Positions 24,956 through 37,800 of a DNA stretch of 64,000 nt are shown in pieces (positions within the stretch are counted from its first letter, which is position 1; every line of letters begins with the position of its first letter). The notes beneath the pieces are model-generated. The model was given only the letters and a program-made list of their open reading frames with translations, did not search any database and was not told where the DNA came from. The DNA is from Rhynchosporium graminicola (taxonomy: Eukaryota > Ascomycota > Leotiomycetes > Helotiales > Ploettnerulaceae): contig FJUW01000094.1 of the NCBI GenBank assembly GCA_900074885.1, forward strand, positions 13,313-77,312, read 5' to 3'. Position numbers and translations under genes: made by a program.

Positions 24956-26175
24956 AGAAAGCTTTCCGTATCGCTTGGCTCTTTAATACTCGATTAGAAA
25001 GCTATTTACTTAGAAATAATTAAAAGATTTAATTATATTTCAGAAATCTATAATTCTAAGAGATCCTTTAATATCTAAGACCTTTTAAAGTGTATAATCT
25101 CTAATTAGAGATTAAAGTTTAATAATCTAAGCTTAATAAGTTTCTTGGGTTTAGCTACGATAAGGTATATAAGAGTTAGATCGAGTACTTAACTTATACA
25201 TCGAGTGCTTCTAGTTAGTTTAGAGATCTATTCTTTAGCTTATGAAACTAATTTAAGCTCTTAAGCTTTTATTTCTATATTAAAATCTATTTTAGAGCTT
25301 CGATTCTCGCTATTTACGATCTCTTATAGCTATCGCAATCTAATCTAAAAGAGCTTAGCTACAGAGACTTATTCTAGTATATCTAGGTCTATATATTACT
25401 ATATCTTTTTTATTCTAGCTATAAACTAAATACAAGAGATCTAATCTAGCTATTACTCTAGCTTCTCATAGAATATTTTATTACTTAGATTAAGTAAATT
25501 ATTAGAAAAATTATTAAAAGATATAGTTTAAGTAGTTAGAAAGCTAATATAAGCTTTATAGAATATTAATTAATATATTATAAAAGGCTTAAATAAGTAA
25601 CTTAAGTAATCGAAAGCTAGAATAAAGCTTTACTTCTATATATATAATAAGTAGCTTTAAAAGCGATAAATTAATATATAGCTGTTAACTATAGTTTAAA
25701 AGTAAAGCAGGCTTTAATAGAGGTGAATGATTACTTTAAGGTATTAAGAGATAGAGAATTAAAGTAGTCTCTAAATCTTAATTCTAGAGAGTATCCTTTC
25801 TTTAGAAGGTAGAGAGAAAGCTTACTTTAAATATATAAGGAGATTATATAAGTATATACTAAGCTATACAGATGATCAGATATAATATAATACATAAAAG
25901 TGAATAATAGATGAAAGTATACGATATTATAGTTATCTGTAGCCTAATATATAGAAGATATAGATATAATAGTTATCTAGATATAAGTTTACTAACTAGT
26001 AAGTTTACTTAAGGTCTTTTCAGATAAATAGATAATACTTAAGATTACTAAGAGATATAAAGTACTCTATTATCGAGATTATTAAGTAGCTAGGTATTCT
26101 CTTCTTAATTTGAAAGTAATTAAATATTAATTTATACTTCTTAGTTTATACCTTAGAGTGTATTCTTTTCTTAAT
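24956..26175 (+). repeat. degraded coding repeat of unknown class, copy 1
   Basis: The plus strand keeps a decayed frame ending with blocks such as NDYFKVLRDRELK and RESLL.IYKEII.VYTKLYR (25715-25870). The same C-terminal part recurs at 29185-29440. The regular placement of RIP-type stops shows a former protein, but I could not assign a family. Confidence 0.5.
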
Positions 26176-26624
26176 TATAAAAATTGAAGGTGGAAATCGG
26201 CTAAAGGTCAGAATAATACGTGATCAATTTGACTTGCTTTGCTTGCTTGAAGAGAGCTAACTACAGGAGAGATTCTAGCTAGTTATATAGCTATGTGAGC
26301 TCTCTAGAATATTCTATACTACGTAATACAGAATTCCATAGAAGAAGACACGTATACCGTAGAATCATACTACGTCAGTAGAAACCTCTAGAAGTACGAT
26401 ATACGTACTAGAGAGTAGTAGAACTCTATCGAGAACCTTCATGGTAACTCTAATAGAGTATGCAGGGTACAGGCTGTTAAAAAGGTACAGGGTATAGGTA
26501 CAAGGTACAAAAAGGTACATAAGCAAGGTACTGAACCAGGTACTAAGACCATGTACTGACAAGGTACAGGGTGTGTATGCCGATGCAGGCAAAACTGACC
26601 AAGGTACTGGTTACAAATCCAACA
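26176..26624 (-). mobile_element. Copia-1 solo LTR (449 bp)
   Basis: It is the reverse complement of the Copia-1 LTR: on the minus strand it starts TGTTGGATTTGTAACC and ends in a mutated TTTTTATA. No Copia-1 internal sequence lies on either side, so it is a solo LTR. The 5-bp flanks (TTAAT and TATAT) do not match. Confidence 0.85.
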
Positions 26625-26704
26625 TATATAAGTAGCTATTCTAATCTGATAGCTCTCCGTTAGCTAGAAGAGTGCTCTTAAATATACTATACTTAATTCC
26701 CTCT

Positions 26705-26901
26705 TGTCATGGGGCGAGTACAAAGTATGCGTATAGTACAAATAGTATCTTTAATTAATAGGAAGAATTAGCTAAAGAGCGGAGGAGAATTCTTCCTTAA
26801 TAGAAAAGGAGAGGACATAGTACTACTATTACTAATACCTTAGTAGTAATAGTCAGCGAGATGCTTAGCGTCGAGCATCATCCTGGGTGCAACCCGTCAT
26901 A
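26705..26901 (-). mobile_element. TRIM-1 family solo LTR (197 bp)
   Basis: It starts TGTCATGGGGCGAGTAC and ends GGTGCAACCCGTCATA, the same family as 12749-14286. Flanks are CCTCT (26700-26704) and CCTCC (26902-26906), a target-site duplication with one C-to-T change. It is the least mutated LTR of this family here. Confidence 0.85.
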
Positions 26902-27298
26902 CCTCCTTAATTATCTTATTCAGCTAAGTAAGCTTAGCTAGTATATACCTTCTAGCTATATTCTACTAGACTAGTCTAGAATATGCAGGGATTCTAGCTC
27001 TATAATAGTAGAGATTAGTAAAAGATATATCTTTTAGGCCTATCGAATTAATATAATAGTATATATATAAAAGCTTATAAACTTACTTAATCTACTCTAA
27101 GGGTATAGCGTTACTAAATATTAACTCGCTCTTAGCTATCTAAGTATCTAGAATCTTATTAGTTACTTCCTCTATAGATAACCTAAGTACTCTCTTTTAT
27201 ATAGGGAAAGCTATAATATATAATAACTTTATATTATATTCTATAATATTATTCTAGGTTTCAGTATAGTTACTATATATCCTAAGCTAGTTAGTAGA

Positions 27299-27482
27299 TG
27301 TCACGGGTGAATAATATATACACGAGGGTTTATAGTAGTATTTAATAAGTTCGATAAGGAGAGAGTAAGAATCTAACCGGAAGCCGCAAGAAAAGGTGCG
27401 TAGTGCTAAGGCTTAACCGAGCCTTAGTCAGCGAGTCGTGCTGGTAATACTAGTACCATAACCCAAGGGCTTGACCCTTATA
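27299..27482 (-). repeat. left inverted terminal arm (184 bp)
   Basis: It pairs with 28751-28934. The inner end reads AAGGGCTTGACCCTTATA, a small hairpin like the GGGTGCAACCC end of the TRIM-1 LTR. Confidence 0.85.
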
Positions 27483-27689
27483 TTACTCCCCTCCTCCCGC
27501 CTGTTTTCTAGCGGAGACGAATAATAAATCCTAAAATCAATCTTCTTTTTCTTTAACTACGACAGCTCGCGCTCCGGCTAGTTATCGTCGCTCTCCTATC
27601 TATTCCTCCAGCGAGCCGACTATATCGACTCGCACTTAAGACTTAAGTAGTTTTGCTATCGCTATATAGCTTTAGCCTCCTTTCTTATA

Positions 27690-28540
27690 GTCTTGCGCTA
27701 TCTTTACGGCGGCTGCCTTCTGGTAACTATCGCCTCCCTGTTTAGGTAGAGTATACCTCTTTCCGTCTCTAACTTTAAGTAGCCCTTCCTGAAACCCCCG
27801 GAGACCTACGTATACGTAGCTATCTCTAGATTAGTTCCTTATTATAGCCCTATTATTAACGTCTAGCGTTTCCTTCCGCTTCTAATATCGCGGAGCCCTT
27901 CCTTAAGCTTCCGGAGGCTAGCGCCTACGCAGCTATCTACCCCCGGGGTAGTCTTTCGTTATAGCCCCCCTTTATATTGTTATCTTCTAGCGTCTTTATA
28001 GCGGCTACTATTATATAACTGCCGCCTCTCTATTCAGGTAGAGTATACTTACTTCCGTTTCTAATATCGCGGAGCCCTTCCTCTAACCTCCGGAGGCTAG
28101 CGCCTACGCAGCTATCTACCCCCGGGGTAGTCTTTCGTTATAGCCCCCCTTTATATTGTTATCTTCTAGCGTCTTTATAGCGGCTACTATTATATAACTG
28201 CCGCCTCTCTATTCAGGTAGAGTATACCTACTTCCGCTTCTAATATCGCGGAGCCCTTCCTCTAACCTCCGGAGACTAGCGCTTTCGTAGCTATCTACCC
28301 CCGGAGTAGTCTTTCGTTATAACTCCTCTTTATATTATCTACTTTAAGTGTCTTCTGTCTTCCGTCTCTAGCTTACCGGAGTACTTCTTCAGAGTCCGGA
28401 GACTAGCGTATACGCAGCTACCTCCGGAGTAGTTCTTCGTTATAGCCTACTCATGCTATCGTCTTCCGATATCTTTATAATAGCTACTGTTACGTAGCTG
28501 CCGCTTCTCTATTTAAGGTAAGGTAAACCTCCTTCTTTTA
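27690..28540. repeat. 179-bp tandem array inside inverted element
   Basis: The marker CGGAGCCCTTCC occurs at 27891, 28070 and 28249, an exact 179-bp step, with two more diverged units on the flanks (near 27710 and 28425). The middle units are almost identical; the outer ones are worn. No frame is kept across units. Confidence 0.85.
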
Positions 28541-28750
28541 TCTTAGATATCGTCGAAGGGTTCTCGTTGTCTGCGCGTTCCTGAGCAGCTACCGGCTAGC
28601 GATAGTCGCTCCTTATATCTTTTGGGTATATATTCTACTTAAGCTATCGAATAGCTTCTATTGTCCGCTTATTCGTAGGCGGCGACCGACCGATTATCGC
28701 CGCTTTCCTTATCCATTCGGGAGTAGTCTATGCCCTAGGCTACTCCATAA

Positions 28751-28934
28751 TATAAGGGTCAAGCCCTTGGGTTATGGTGCTAGTATTACTAGCACGACTC
28801 GCTGACTAAGGCTCGGTTAAGCCTTAGTACTGCGCACCTTTTCTTGCGGCTTCCGGTTAGATTCTTACTCTCTCCTTATCGAACTTGTTAAATACTACTA
28901 TGAACCCTCGTATATATATTATTCACCCGTGATA
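28751..28934 (+). repeat. right inverted terminal arm (184 bp)
   Basis: Reverse complement of 27299-27482, starting TATAAGGGTCAAGCCC at its inner edge and ending ACCCGTGATA at the outer edge. Confidence 0.85.
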
Positions 28935-28940
28935 GTAGAT

Positions 28941-31900
28941 ATTTATTAATATTAGGATTTCGAGGAGGGCTTAATAGCTAGATAGGAGAATTAAAGGTAA
29001 TTATAGCGGATTCTCGAGGGTTCTAGCTTAGATATAATATTTAAGAATAAAAGAAGCTATAATAATAATCTAAACTAGATAGTATCTCTCTTAGCTTCTA
29101 GTATATATATAGAAGTAAGGTTGGCTTAAGTAAATAAGGCTAGAAATAAGCCTATTGATATAAAGAGATACTAATTTATAATAGGCCGCTTATAATACAA
29201 AGGTAAGGCAGGCTTTATTAGTACTGAAAGATTACTTTAAGGTATTAGGAGATAGAAAATTAGAGTAGTCTCTGAATATCAATTATAGAGAGCGTTATCT
29301 CTTCAGAAGGAAGAGAGAAAGCTTACTTTAAATATATAAGGAGATTATATAAGTATATACTAAGCTTTACAGATAATTAGACATAACCTGATAGTAGATA
29401 ATAGATAAAAGTATACGATACCGCTCTTCTATAAAGAGTATATAGCCTTTAAAATTTAAGGCTTTAGAAGGCCCTTTTGACATATAAGAAACTTCTGAGA
29501 TATCTACTAAATATCTGAGGTTTTAGATAAGTATAGTCTCAGAAACCTCCAGATAGCTATAGTAAGCTAGTAATAAGTTTAATATCTTCTTAAGACGCTC
29601 TATTAATTCTAGGGTTTTAAAGAATTAGAGTTACTAGAAGAGGAAGTATTATCAGATTCTAATTTAAAAGAAGAATTAGAAGTAAAATTATTATCTATAG
29701 TAGAGATATCTAAGCTTTCTATAAACTTAATAATTAAATTAGATATATCTTTATTAGACTTCACCTTTAGATAGAGAATAAGGTTTAAAAGTAAGAATTC
29801 TATAAAGAGAGAGCTCTAGATAATAGTAATCATTTCTTTACTCTTATTACTACTAAGAGTAAAGAGACTTTTATAAATATCGATCTTCGTATCTATATAA
29901 TATAGCTATAGAAGCTCTAAAAGTAACCTCAGCTCCTTATCGTTTAGACTCTTAGTATCTCTTATAAATATATAGACTTTACGCTATATATCTTTAACTC
30001 CGAAATCAAAGATAATAAACTTAGTAAGCTAATATTATATACTATCTACTATACTATAGCTAGCCCCGATATACTTATAAGAGGCTAGTAGAATAGTTTT
30101 TAACTTTAGATATCATCTTAAAGTAAGAGATATAATAACTAAGTTAGAACCTTAGTTAACAGAATATATTCTAACTTTTAATTCTATAATTATAATCTTA
30201 CTCTTTTTGATTACTTTTATTTAGCGTAACTTAAGTAAGCTTGAGATTTCTAGTTATAGCTATAGATAAAGCTTATATAGATCTAGTACTAAGAATTATA
30301 ATAAAGTTATTTCTATAAGTCGAAGACTTTAGATTCACTTTCTTCTAATTATAATATATCGATAGCTTACGAAATTACTTTAATATCTCTAGCGTTATCT
30401 GAAATAATTTTAGCAGGTTTATTATAATATTAATTCTAATAGCTAAGTCTTTGAAATTAATAAGTCCTAGCTTTTCTTATCTTATTATTTCTCTTAGTTC
30501 TCTGCCTTTCTTTCTATCCTCTCTTATTATAGACCTTAATCGAGATCCTTAGGTTATTACCTCTAGTTCTTCTACTACTTCCTACTTCTAAGGAATATTA
30601 ATCCTTATATACTTCTTATAATAAGTCTTATATATTACTCTAGTATAAATACTTTTATCTTCCTTCTCTCTTTCTGCTTTATTTCCTAATATTTCTATAA
30701 ATTTAGCTTAGTACTATAAGTTATCTAAAAGTATAATTATAGCTATCGCTTTTCTAGCTTTATTACTTAACTTTACTAATCTTACTTAGATAAATTAATT
30801 AAATAAAGTTATTTCTATAAAGCTTAGTATACTAGCTTTATCTAAGCTAGAAGATAATATTATAGATATTAATAGTAATACTTTAGAGGTACTAAAAGGA
30901 ATCCTATTATCTATAGCTCTAGGTCCTTTGATACTATAAAAGTCTCCCTAAAGCTAAGTATATAATACTTAGATAATAGTTTCTAAGAATATAATTTATT
31001 TAAAATAAGTACGCTCTTAAAAGGATAAAGTAATATTTAGATAAGCTAGCTTAAAGTAATTATAATATCTATAGCTAATATAAAGGATACTATTCCTCTT
31101 AGAGTTATACGCTAAAGTTCTATTAATATATAGATTCAGACTTTCATATACTAATCTTAAAGGAAGTATATTAGTAAAAGTATTAATATTAGTTTATATC
31201 CTATTCCTAAGGTATAATTACTATCTGTCTCTTATATTAAAGTTACTCGAATAATAAGATAGCTAATACTATTATTATTAGTATCTACTTCTACTTCTAG
31301 CTACTTATATTATTTAAGTATTTAAAGTTAAAGGGATAGTAAGCTATAAAATAAGCTATAATTAGGGTAGATAAGTAGATAAGGCACTCGAGGGATTCTG
31401 CCTAGATTAATAGAAGCTCGAAGGATTTTAAAGTAGGCCCGAAGAATTATTTTACTAGCTCGAGGCACTAACATTAAGCTGCACCCGGTAGATAAGCGTA
31501 TTCTAAGCGTAAGTAGCTAATATAATATATAAGTATTCTTATAGCTTATACGATACACTCTTCTAGTCTATTAAAGTATTTTCTCTTCTTTACTTCTTCT
31601 TCTACTTTCTCTTATATCTTAATTAACTACTATAATAAATAAAGCACTTTATATATTCTCTATAATTATAGAATATATAGAATATATAGAATATATAGAA
31701 TATATAGAATATTATTATTTAAAGTATACACTTAGCTTATTATCTTTAACCCTACAGATAAAAGCCTAGATAAGAGAGGTAAGGATATACTTATTAGATA
31801 TCTTCTTAGGTAGTAAAGGTTCTCTATGATACTTCTTAATATCTATAACTCCTATATATTTAAGGAGTATAATATTATAATAGTAGTAAGAGATAAGATT

Positions 31901-33822
31901 TTCATATTCTTCTTAAATAAGATTTAATACCTTAGCTATAATATCTACCTCCTCTAAGTATAGTTTATTATCTAGATACTAAGTTTTAAGCTACTTAATA
32001 ACTTCTTACTTCTCTTCTTCGCTCATATATATTCTATTTTATATAATCTCTTCTATCTTAGTATCTAAATCAAAACGCCTTAAAGTATCTCTACTAAGTA
32101 ATATAGTAATTACTCTAAAGTAAATTAAAGCTACTAATATAAGACTTTCTATCTTAAGGTTATAATTAAGATAATCTAGCTATTATACTACTAGTATATC
32201 TCTATTATCGTAGAAATCCTTAGCTCTCTTAAATCGGAGTATCTTTATCCTAGATATCTTACTTATCTTAGTCTTCTTAACTTTCTCTCGAGCAGCTTTA
32301 ATATATATCCTAGAATCTAGTTTCTACTGAATTCTTTCCTTTAGTTACTCTATTATCTCTCTAAGCGAAGTTTACTTATATATTATATAAGTTTAATTAA
32401 AAATAGAAACCTTAAAAGCTTATAGAGAGATTAGTATCTTAGCTACTTCTAGTATCTTTCTTCTTTCCTTTATAATCGTATTAGCTTTATTATCTAAGCT
32501 TAAGTTACCTTTATCGATTATAAGAAGTTTTAAGCTATATTTAGTAGCTTCTTTAGTGTTAATAGAGCAGATAGTTCCTAAGAAGTTATACTCTTCTTAA
32601 TATTTTTCAGCTTATAATAATTAGTATTAGATATAGAGCTTATTATTATTAAATATTTAACTAATATAAAAGTTTAGAAACTTAATATAGACTCTAGATA
32701 CTCTAATATATAAGATTATATAATTAGTAATTCCCCTGATACGTTATAGCTATTATATCTTAAGAGTTATAATATCTTTTAGCTAGAAAGTTAATATATA
32801 AAGTATATCTTAGCTACTAATATAATACTAGATTAGCTTAAGGAAAGCTATATAGAAGTTGTAAAGTAAGGTAAAGCTAGCTTCGAGATTACTCGAGCTA
32901 AGATAAGATAAGCCGGCTCCTCGATATTCGGGTTCTTAAGAATCTGAAATTTGAAGAACTTTTAAGTTAATCTTTTTAATTCTTCGTAGAAGCTTATATA
33001 TAAGAGCTATAAGATAGTATAAGGATTTACTAAATCTATTACTTCTGATTCTGATATTTAATAGCTAAGGTATATCTTAGGCGATTATATAAGTATATTA
33101 TTTATTAACTCTTAGAAGAAAGAATTAATATTATTAGATTCTTTATTACTAGAGTACTAAGTATCATCAATAGGTAGTAATAATTATAGCTAGTTATAGT
33201 AGTATTATTCAGTTTCTAGCGTTTATATTATATATAGTTAGCTTGAAGCTAAGTTAGTAGTAATATTCTTATTTCGAGGTAAGCTCGAAGGAAAGATAGC
33301 AGAGCCGGTTTAGATTACTCGAGGATCTCGAGAGTATAAACTAGGATATAAGGCTTTAAGATACTTAGTACTTTAAACATAACTTCCGCGCTAAGATATA
33401 AATAGATTCTTCTTAAGGAAGCTATAAGTAGTAGATCTAGATACTTCTTTCTACTAATTCTGAGGCCTAGAGAAATCCTAAAATATATAGAAGTATTTAG
33501 TATAAATAGCTATATATAATCTATAGGGTATATATCCTTATGATCTAAAGCCTTCTGATATCTTAGGATTCGCTATAGATATTCCGTCGATATTTAGAGT
33601 TTATAGAGAGCTTATAATTGAAAATCTAAAGCGATCTTAATACCTAAGCGCTATATAATAGTAGATCTCCGATAGTACTATTACTAAGTTTTACTAGTTT
33701 CTTTTAGAGAAGAAATTAAAGTATAAAAGAATTACTAATAGAGAGAGATATAGCTTAATCTCTCCCTGCGGTAGTCACTAGAAAAGGTACTAGAATAGAA
33801 CCTCTTAAGAAGCGTTATTATA
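28941..33822. repeat. RIP-degraded AT-rich block, class not resolved
   Basis: Nearly 4.9 kb of TpA-rich DNA without usable open frames. 29185-29440 repeats the C-terminal part of the unknown coding repeat at 25680-25925, in the same orientation, so the two may be one element split by the insertions at 26176-28934. Minus-strand frames around 29750-32300 are long but broken only at RIP-type codons, which suggests another decayed protein; I could not name it. Confidence 0.5.
31668..31711. repeat. 9-bp microsatellite
   Basis: About five copies of ATATAGAAT in tandem within the AT-rich block. Nothing suggests a role. Confidence 0.85.
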
Positions 33823-33909
33823 TTCTATTGAAAGTTTAGAAACCTCCAGAGTAATCTATGGAAGTAAAGGTCTGTGCGCTACTAGCTAGGGGAGGTCCAG
33901 TGACATCAC
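33823..33909 (+). repeat. left arm of long inverted repeat bracketing the gene island
   Basis: This 87-bp sequence (including GTTTAGAAACCTC and AGCTAGGGGAGG) is repeated in reverse complement at 52590-52677, mostly with transition differences. It marks the step from RIP-degraded DNA on the left to normal-composition DNA on the right. The left arm is less mutated than the right one. No target-site duplication was found outside the arms. Confidence 0.7.
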
Positions 33910-34856
33910 AGCGAGTACAAAGACTACTAGGTATGTGCAACTCTGATGGCGGCACAGCGGATAGTGAAATTCATTCGATTTCCTCGCAGACCACAATGAC
34001 TATGCCTTGCATTTCGCTATTGACGGAAGGATCTGCCATTCGTAACACAGTCCCGAATCACAATCTTCCAGCATAACGTATATCGTCAAGTCACTTAAGT
34101 ATAATTATTTGGTATGTTGAACATTGAGGTTACTCAAATTTGTCTCCGGCGAAGGGGAAACTGATAGTCACACTTCAACATCTTTCGTCGAATCTCAAGT
34201 CACCCAAATCACAGGACATTATTGAAGGGTTATCTTTAAAAGTCACGGAATTACTTGGTAACATTACTTAGGTAATAACCTGACGATTAACTGCAGAACG
34301 TAATTTTAATCCTACCTAGCCTTCCACGCTATGCTCACCTTTCCGATGTTTACTTGGCTGAGTCTTGCAATGAATTCAGCCAATGAAGAGGCGGTATGTG
34401 CCCAAGCGAATCCCAGATCTTGCCGCATGTTGTGAAATTGACCCAGATACTTTATACCAACGATGGACGTCAAAATATCAAACGAATTGTTTCAACTTTT
34501 ATTATTTCAGCACTGTGATTAATGCTCCATGCAAAGGCGACTCCTTCAGGTATCGACAGCAGAAGCTTTGATGTCCATTGAAGGTGGTTTTTTATTAAGT
34601 CGCACGAACGTGGGTGGACCAATAGACAATAGTTTTCCCGAGGGGAAAGCATGCGTGATGCTCAACAGTCTTTGTTATTGAAGACTCGATATCACCGGAA
34701 GCGGATGTGACGTTTGTTCACATCACAGGATACCGAGGACAAAGAAGAAGCCCAAGATCCTCGAAAAATCCGTCAAGCTTCAGATTCTCCCTCAAACCCC
34801 AGATTTGAACATTTTCAACCACAATACCCAGTCTATATCAGCTTTTCCGTTCAAAG
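33910..34856. other. intergenic region at island edge
   Basis: About 950 bp of ordinary composition, the upstream region and likely 5' untranslated part of the nine-exon gene. Short open frames (33858-34076, 34383-34571, 34714-34974) have no codon pattern or splice context that supports them. Confidence 0.5.
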
Positions 34857-37800
34857 ATGTGTCCGCCTCGTAATCCATTCGTACCTGAAGGTCGAAGACA
34901 GGGAGAAGCAGGGCCGTCTTCAGGAGCTCTTATTACCGGCAAAAGACGTGCAGAAACAATCTACACACCAGTGAGGAGAGGATGGCAGAATACTTCAAGG
35001 CCTGATCCTCCAAGTTCTATATCCAGAGTGCTAGAAGTCAGTAACGGCCAAAACAATTCTTTACCTGAACAAGAAGAACAACCAGACTTTTCGGCATTTG
35101 GCTTCCCATCGTCGCAATCAAGGTCACCACGAGTACACAGTATGGTCAGCGAGATCAGTCCTTTTCAGTCAGTAGCGAATCTCAGTCTTAAATCCTTCGA
35201 TTATGATTGGTCTTCCTCTGTTGCCTCCTCAGATGTTGGCATTGAAGAAAGGCATGATGATCACAGCTCCCAGGAGATCGATATTTCTTCTACCTATGAG
35301 TATATCACAATTGCATTAGAAGCCAGTCATTCCAAAATACAACACAGGCTTGAAAGTGTGCCAATGATTTCTGCAACTGAGACAATACATCAACATCTGG
35401 AACTCGCGACACCTCCAAACTCTCCCTCTCTTGCGTTGCAGTCGCCGCGAAGCCCGGACACGCAGGTATTCCTGAGAAATTTACAGGATCAAACATTGCA
35501 GGATCTTATTCAATCTGACAAGCAACTACATGAACATGTAAAGGAGATGTAAGATAATTTTGTTAAGGCTGTACATGTTCTATCTAAAGAAGCGGTAAAT
35601 GTCACTATCAACAGCTGCTAACTTGATCTAGTACTTCCATTAGAGAGTGGTGGACTGCCAACAAGATCATATGGCGACAACAGAAAGCAAAATTGGATGA
35701 TATCCAAAGTTCTATTGACGTCCTAGAAGATAGACAGTTTAAATTGACTTTGTTTCAGTCCACGAGAAATGATATCGCTTCGAATGATAACACTTTCGCT
35801 TATTTGCCGCAGATAGAAGAGCAAATAAAGGCCAAAAATCCATTGTTAGCCTGGTTTCGAGCCAATGATTTGCAAATGAAGCAGGTTTATGCCCAATATA
35901 AAGCATTAACGACCCAAATCAACAATTTGTCACCAGCTAGCAAGTCACCCAAAGAACTTCCCATATATACTGTCCAATCTCGGCCCGATCGGCGACTATC
36001 ATTCGTATATAGCGACAGGACTCAAAAAGTGGAATCGCTCCCTTGGTACCAAGCAAGGAGACTTGTCAATTGGGCGGTACCTGCGAAGAGAGATAACGCT
36101 GTTCATCTTCAAAAAATGGTTGTATTTGCCGATGAAGTCAGAGCGGAGATGAACAGGCTCGTGAAGCGAATAGAAAAACTTGAACTCAAAATGCGTCAAC
36201 AAGATCGAGAAAACAACAAACGCAATAAGCAAGCGGAAGAACGGGTTTATAACCTGGATATTCTAATAGATTCGGGATCAAGAGATATCTCCTCGACAGA
36301 TCGTGACGCCGTATTGAACAAAAGACAGAACGAGCTACTTCGCGAAATGGCTGAACTTCAGGATAACCGGGCGAAGGGAAAAATTTTGCTGAAGAGAAAA
36401 GATACTGTAGCGTTTATGAAGGATTTGATGGAAATTGAGGCTGAAAGAGCTTCTACCGTCGGACATATTTTATCCTGTGAGTTTCTATCATTGATACTTT
36501 CTCCATTTTTCTTTGGCCACTCTTATAGGAGTGCAAGTATCTTTTGTCTCAGCCTAAGATCTCTAGCTAATCACGTGTCTCGCATAGATATAATTCGCAG
36601 AGAGACAGAGACACAAGGGAAAGGTGCTTCTGAATTAGATAACATGAATCTTGTGAATGATATGTATGCAATCTGCTGGTTACATAGCCAGGTGAGACTT
36701 TTCACACACAGTCGGCTCGCCGTAATTACGGTGGCTTATTATCTCCGATTTTCATTGCAAAGCCTTCTCAAAATTCGGATATCGAGAAACCGATGCTAAC
36801 ACTGAGCAGAGGAGGATTCCTAGACATGAACTGCTATCATACTTGCAAGACGATACTAGATTCTTGGGTGAAAATCGGGTTGAAATACTCAACATCGCGA
36901 AAACGCTCTACACAAAGCAGTGAGTATTGGAGAGCCCGGTTTTCCAACTCGGAATCTCACAAGCTATTCTTGAAATATATCTTATCCTTCTTTCAAGAAT
37001 CTCTTGATATAGCAATACTGACCGTTACCTTAGTGGTAGTGCTCGACGTCAACTAGATCGTATAACCAACGCTGGTGGACTCGGCCCTGATTCGATTCGA
37101 AATATTCGCAGAATATACGAGGACGAGAACATCGATTATAACAACATGATGGAGGATATTCAATCCGTTCACCAAAAACGAGACTTTGTAAAGGCTCCTC
37201 AGACTCGGAATGCTCCGATTCTGCCGAATGCTGATTACTTGATCCGCCCCAAGTTATCGTTGCTGGGAACGGGACTGTCTACGTCAGCTGCTACTGCAAT
37301 TCTCGCTGAGGAATACTTGTTTGAACGCCAACCCCAGAAGCAAGATAAGTCAAGTAGATGGGACGGAATTGTGTGCAATCACGATGTGCTTACAAGATTC
37401 TTTACATCGCCGGATATCTTCCCTATATTCAGAAACGAAAATTCATCATGGACCTTTGAAGGATTTGTTGCCGTTGTAAACTCCCTCGTCGCGACACCGT
37501 TCACCAGCGAAGTTCTTGGGGCGTTTCTACACTACTCCCATCGCTTCAGACAATTGTTCCGCATCACATACCTGACAAATCGCATCAAAATTTCACAGAG
37601 CAGAGTCACAGGCTGGGAAATTTGGTACGTATGTCTCTGTGTTAGAGATCTATGTGATCTCGGATAAGGAATAGTTTCCTTTGTTGATCGTGATGTAAAT
37701 GTCGAGATGTTATTGTCTTATCATACTAAATTATTGATTAGTGAGGAGCTTCCTGTCGATGGTCCGATCAGAACTGTGCGTGCAGCTGAATCTCTCAAAA

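Larger units (their letters stand above)
27299..28934. mobile_element. coding-free element with inverted 184-bp LTR-like ends
   Basis: Two 184-bp arms, 27299-27482 and 28751-28934, are near-perfect reverse complements. The outer ends read TGTCACGGGTGAATAA and TTATTCACCCGTGATA, that is TG...CA with one CpA-to-TpA change, and GTAGA lies on both sides (27294-27298 and 28935-28939). The 1.27-kb interior is GC-richer than its surroundings, has no open frame and holds a 179-bp tandem array. A pyrimidine run inside the left arm (TTACTCCCCTCCTCCCGCC) resembles the tract inside the TRIM-1 LTR. An 8-bp duplication (TAGTAGAT) is an alternative reading that would suggest a DNA transposon. Confidence 0.75.

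Noticed and set aside
27300..28932. Reading of the inverted element as a DNA transposon with 8-bp duplication TAGTAGAT
   Set aside because: The 8-bp version gives unequal element ends, while the 5-bp GTAGA version gives symmetric TG...CA ends. It is kept as an alternative, not as the main call.
33858..34076. 72-codon frame at the left island border
   Set aside because: It starts inside the inverted repeat arm and has no codon bias, splice or domain support.
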